Source: Terebella lapidaria
Taxonomy: Eukaryota; Annelida; Polychaeta; Terebellida; Terebellidae
Assembly: GCA_949152475.1 (NCBI GenBank)
Contig: OX424561.1
Location: 24,794,481 to 24,858,480 of the forward strand
Direction: 5' to 3'
DNA: 64,000 bases
The first letter of the stretch is position 1; each line of letters opens with the position of its first letter. The position numbers were made by a program, and so were the translations under genes. This document shows positions 59,401 to 64,000 of this stretch, piece after piece. The notes under the pieces were generated by a model, which was not told the DNA's origin, ran no database searches, and was given only the letters and a program-made list of their open reading frames with translations.

Positions 59401-62400
59401 ATTCAAGGGCAACCAAATTTATACACATCACATACATCCATAAGGGTGTCTGAACAGTTTTTGGGAAAATGGCCGTCAAAGTCCAAAATTGGGCATTTTT
59501 CAACGAAAAATCCGAAAATCAAAAAACGAAAAAAACCCTTTCCTGGGAATATTTTTAGCTATTTTTGTGCAAAATTTCAGAAAGATTCGCCCGTAAACTT
59601 TAAAGATAAAAATGTGGACGGACGGACGGACGCCGGGCACAACGTCATGCCAATAGGTTTTCGGACCACTGAAATGGCTTCATCTAGAATGGAACAAGCA
59701 TGATATATCTCAGTTTTATCTCTAACATGAACATTATATGAAGGTCTCTGAAATAATATACTTAACTGTAATGGTTCACAATACATCATCATCACCTATA
59801 TTTAAGGGCCCTCATTTTCTTGTCACAGGCTTCTCCACTAACAACATATCCTTTCTTCCTCATTTCCGCTGACACAATCTTCCACGCATCCATTTTCTTT
59901 ATGGTGGAGCTTTCAAATGTCTGCTGTTTCTCTTTGTACGTTGAAACCATCAGCTGTACCGCTGCATGGCTCCATTGAAAGGCTGGTGAATAACTAGACA
60001 TCAAGGCCTAAAGATGCCTTGGAGGCATTTTGGTGTTAAGACTAATTTATAATATTTATAACATGTTTCCCACGGGCTCCAGGATACATCGTTTCCAAGA
60101 TATCAACTAAAATGAAAAAAGTCGACTCAGCAAACAATTTTGACGTTGAATTCTACTAAATTACCCCTCATTAAACTGCAAAATGTGTAATTGTATGTGT
60201 ACCATTTTTGTCAGTTTTACATTGGATGAAACGTGAACTATGATTGAACATCAACTTGTAGAACGAGTGACATACACAAAATCAGAAGCTCAATTGTTAA
60301 AATATGTCAAAAGTACAAATGTCATTTTGGTAGTGAGGTATACGGTTTTAAATGTGTCATTCAGGACATTGTAAAAAACTGGTCGTTCAACTGTACTTGA
60401 CTTTCCAATGTCATCAGGGACAGGCACTTGTGAGGCTGTGGAAATATGTAGCAACAAAAAAATATACAGATGTGCACTGTAACAAATACAAAAATTTATT
60501 GCAAACCATGACTGTATGGTATAAATCTATAGCTTCATGCACCAATCTTTTTTACATCAGATTTAACCTTCGGAAATTTAACTCTGAAGGCCAGATATAC
60601 AAATCCAACTTAATGTATATATGTAAATATTTACATACCTATCTTTATTTAAACACGACTAACCTTCAGATAATTTACTTACATGTGTTGCTTTCATTCC
60701 CAATTGGGATGGAGACTTGGGAGTCTGTGGAAATACATAACAAAATAACATACATACACATATATACTGCTATTATATATAATGTTCAGCAAAATCCACA
60801 TAGGAATTCGAAAACAAGCAACCGAAGATGTCATGTGGCATGAATGGGTCCCACTTTGAAACCCTCTTTCAGGTACCGGGTAAGAGGATTTTTCAAAACC
60901 GTGGAAAATAGTCTACTGTAAAAAGACTAATTTTGGCGGCTATTAAATTTGGCGGTTGTGTGCCCCACGTTATTTGGCGGAGATTTAATGTGGCGATTTC
61001 AAAACCACATATATTTCTTATCATGTGTCTACTTAATTTGGCGAACGATTTAATTTGGGGGTTTTTCCCCTACCGCCAAATAAATCATCCGCCAATATTA
61101 GTCGTTTTACAGTATAAAGTGGGAATGGAACTCAACATCACATAATTTACTTACATGTACTACTTTGACTTGCCACTGCATCAAGGACTTGGGTAGCTAT
61201 GAATATTCACAGATAACATAAATTACGGAAACTAATTTTGGAATATATTTACCCGTAAATTCAAAGCTAGAAAAGCTAAATCTCATTGCCACCAAACTCA
61301 TAGCTTTATATATAAAGGATCTTAAATGACAACCCTTGCATTTGATATCGAACTCATTAAACAATTAAAGAAATTTGCTATCCATTGGGCACAATTTTAA
61401 TATTCTATTTATAACATGAAACACCATACAGCCTTCTAATTGCATTCTAAAAGGATTCAAATCATATTATACATTCATTTTGAACATACTCATGTAGTTG
61501 TGTGCATAACCCTGAATTTCAGTAATTTAGCATGGTTTGACTAAGTTAATAATATTTAATGCATACATGTCACTGTTAAACAGGGTTTCATTACGTTTAT
61601 GTGATAAATCCCCAAATTCTTCATGGGAAATAAAATCAATTTCAGGTTATTTACTTACATGTACTTGTTCCAATTGGACCGAGGGCTTGGCAGGCTTTAG
61701 AAATTACATACACACTCAATGTACATGTATATTACACAGAATGCACACAGTTATTTGCAATGTATTAGAAAGAAAATTACATTGCAATCAATCTCTTAAT
61801 TTTATGTAATGATAAAATTGCATATCCTCATATGTTTAAATGCAAATAGAATTCACATTATAATTTACTTACATTTAGTTGTCCCACTTTCCACAAGGCT
61901 TGGAACTTGGCAGGCTGGTGGAATATACACGATATATATGACAATAAACAATACGAGACATGTGGTCGACTATATACAATGTACACGAGTAAAAATTAAT
62001 TTCATGTTGATGAACTACTAATATTGTATTTTATCACATGAAACCGTGTTTAACAGTGGCATGAAGCCATTGCATATATTTCATATTTAACACGTGTAAT
62101 AAAGCGGAACTGAACCATGGAGACATGACGTCATTACGCAAAACGTACATTGGAAAACTTGCATGGACCAAGGCACAAAAACTGCAGCAAGCACTTTGAA
62201 ATCCTGTATCATATCAGTAAATATGCAGTAAAAACGTATAGAATAGTGTTTCATGTGATAAATAGAATCTTAAATTCGTGCCCATTTGATATCAAATTTA
62301 TTAAACTCGCCAAGAACTGTTGTTTTTGCTCGCCAAGGCTCGCAAAAAGCAAAAGTTCTTTGGCTCGTTTAATAAATTTGATATCAAATGGGTACTCATT

Positions 62401-64000
62401 TAAGATCCTCTATTTCCTCACTATATTTACATGCATTTTGTTCCCAAAGTATACAATGTATATTTCAAATTGCTCACAATCTATGTTTATACAAATTTAG
62501 GGGCAATTTATATTGGCAGTACAAGGATAACAAAATGCACCAATCTGCTAGCTTTGATTTAAAGCTGGCATTTTTTAGAATAGGAAAAAAGCTTGAAACT
62601 AACTGTCATGACTATTATACAACATTATGGCCCATCAACAAGATCAAGGTCAACCTCATCAATAATCTTTTTTTTAATAATTTTTTTTTCCTATAACATA
62701 CTTAGATCAGCATGAGTGGGCAAAATATAAACTGACTTCCCATACGGCTGGTTGTACAAATGCTAGCAGAAACCTGATGCTAGGAAATGCTATAAATAGG
62801 CGATGTCTGATTCTGCTAGCAAAGAAGAATTAAATACTATCCATGCCAGCATGAGTTGAGCATTTCATTTTCAGCAATAGCATGATGCTATGGCTCATAG
62901 CAAATGCTAGCAGGGGTGGTGCATTTTGCTATCCTTGTACTGTACAATTATCAGTGTTTCCCATTGTAATGAATTTTAATGTACCAGTTACACGTGTTCC
63001 ATGGCTCCCCTTCAATGCAGCAACAACCTGTGCTGTAGTTTCTTTATCTGGAATCACAAATTTTCAAGGATATATACAATGATATATGGCAACCTATCAT
63101 ATATGGCAGTGGTGTTCAATTATTTTTCATTCACATAATATACAATTTTACCATCACAGGAAGTTTACAAAATATTACACAAATACATACATTTACCACA
63201 ATATTATATGAATACACGCAAAACCAATTTATCATGTTTATATAAGTGTACAAATGCGAATTTAAAAAAGTGCAATTTCAGACATGGCGGTCGGATTAGG
63301 TACAACAAAATGTGTTGCAAATAATGCCATTATCATCAACAATCACACTTAGTTCGTATAGTGGTATGCCGAAGTTGTATTCGCAGCAATATATTGGGTG
63401 TATATTGTGCTACATTTCGGTGCAAACTCCAACAAAAGGGTCATAAATTTAGTTTTCCATGGTACGTGGAGTCATGACCAAGAGAACTACTACGAGAACT
63501 CCAAGTCCTAGACATCCGGGGAACACATGGGAAAACATTGAGTGCCGCATTCCTCAATCATGTGCTGGTCTTGTGCTGAATCTGCCATGCTGCTGACCAG
63601 TGTGGAGGGCGTCGGCGGGACAACCCTCCACTCTCTCTCCTAAGTTGTTGTCTCCCCTTCTGCCATTTCCCTCCGGTTTATATATCGGCGAGTTGGTGAC
63701 AGTTTGATGTCACATGTGTCTAAAAATATTAATATGATGTAGTGTGATATGAGTGACCGTTGGCTTTTGCGAGAGTATAGTGTGCGTGTGTTGTGTGAAA
63801 TAAGGACACACCCCATTGTGCCGGTAGCCTACCAATAATCGGTGACTATTTTACCAAATATCCAATAGAACAACAGTATGCCAGAAAAGTTCACAGGTCA
63901 GTGAATATATGACGGTAGCATACTGGCCAGCCATGCGTGCCGAATGCCCAGTGTTCACAACTAGTGTGGAACTCAGCGCAAAAATTATGTGGTTACTGCT
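50411..64000 (-). CDS. Copy-2 Myb/SANT-like partner gene, 5' part beyond the window
   Basis: Visible minus-strand exons: 63047-62985, mini-exons 61914-61873, 61694-61659, 61196-61155, 60724-60683 and 60435-60397, then 59982-59796, 58465-58317 and 50598-50411 (stop). No disabling change was seen relative to copy 1. The two first exons would lie at about 64059-64147 and beyond 65300, outside the window. Unlike the transposase copy, this gene is not cut by the junction. The motifs MDAWKIVSAEMRKKGY and RRKWEYFEMLDDLL are intact. Confidence 0.75.
50742..56596 (+). mobile_element. Copy-2 composite elements and dimeric satellite
   Basis: Equivalent of 26771-32625. The left portion is at 50742-51761, the 268-bp higher-order satellite at 51804-53471, and the terminal-hairpin ends and GAC microsatellite at 53472-56596. 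Monomer number and order look the same as in copy 1, which is notable because satellites usually change length fast. Confidence 0.8.
56597..58316. other. Copy-2 intronic AT-rich sequence with poly-G and orphan T-arm
   Basis: Equivalent of 32626-34345. The poly-G tract is at about 57108-57120 and the orphan tRNA T-arm (minus) at 57716-57739. No exon is recognised. Confidence 0.5.
58681..59671 (+). mobile_element. Copy-2 truncated composite element
   Basis: Equivalent of 34710-35700, with the same boundary palindrome at the left and the same broken hairpin at the right. Confidence 0.75.
60914..61114. mobile_element. Copy-2 MITE with TTGGCGG-containing TIR
   Basis: Equivalent of 36943-37143, again between two mini-exons of the SANT gene. 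Confidence 0.8.
62267..62942. mobile_element. Copy-2 fold-back repeat and 426-bp MITE
   Basis: The fold-back repeat is at 62267-62407 (equivalent of 38296-38436). The MITE with CAGTACAAGG ends is at 62517-62942 (equivalent of 38546-38971). Confidence 0.7.

Larger units (their letters stand above)
17633..64000 (+). repeat. Near-identical head-to-tail tandem duplication, unit 23,971 bp
   Basis: Copy 1 is 17633-41603. Copy 2 starts at 41604 and runs past the window end (64000 corresponds to 40029). Everything in copy 1, including MITEs, microsatellites and the tRNA-like array, recurs at +23,971. I noticed only two differences: T20337/C44308 and A24502/T48473. Spot comparison was by eye, so other differences may exist. 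Such identity over 22.4 kb implies a very recent event, or an assembly duplicate. Confidence 0.92.

Overview
The window is eukaryotic, AT-rich and dominated by repeats. It has spliced genes with GT-AG introns, interspersed satellites, MITEs and microsatellites, and no operons. Gene families and repeat style suggest a marine invertebrate (mollusc, brachiopod, lancelet or hemichordate grade). The sequence alone does not fix the species.

Layout. (1) 1-16.4 kb: a plus-strand gene with a SAM-like first exon (3912-4005) and a recognisable 3' part (about 8561-11109). It is broken up by transposable elements, including a 2240-bp element with ~104-bp terminal inverted repeats and a 5-bp target duplication, nested in a second repeat. 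(2) 16.47-41.48 kb: what I interpret as one giant two-gene PIF/Harbinger-type element. A four-exon HARBI1-like DDE transposase (+, 16702-22518) and a Myb/SANT-like partner (-, 41354-26440) converge towards each other, each starting near one end. Their introns hold MITEs, a tandem array of tRNA-like halves in permuted order, and a dimeric satellite dense in nuclear-receptor half-sites. The SANT gene has five homologous, frame-preserving 36-42 nt mini-exons. (3) 41604-64000: a near-identical tandem copy (offset exactly 23,971 bp; only two substitutions noticed) of 17633-40029. The window ends before this copy does.

The copy boundary is unusual. At 41474-41551, 78 bp of the element's left end (identical to 16478-16555) follows the element's right end head to tail. 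Then 1077 bp present in copy 1, including transposase exons 1 and 2, is replaced by 52 bp. Those 52 bp form the left outer arm of a 235-bp palindrome. Copy 2 therefore has a 5'-truncated transposase and, as far as visible, an intact SANT partner gene. Either a very recent tandem duplication with fold-back rearrangement or an assembly artefact could explain this.

In known Harbinger elements the transposase and the SANT/Myb protein act together: the SANT protein binds DNA and helps bring the transposase to the nucleus and the element ends. Here both genes keep their diagnostic residues and all splice phases match, so copy 1 could encode a working pair. All exon models were built by eye from splice sites and phase, without alignments.
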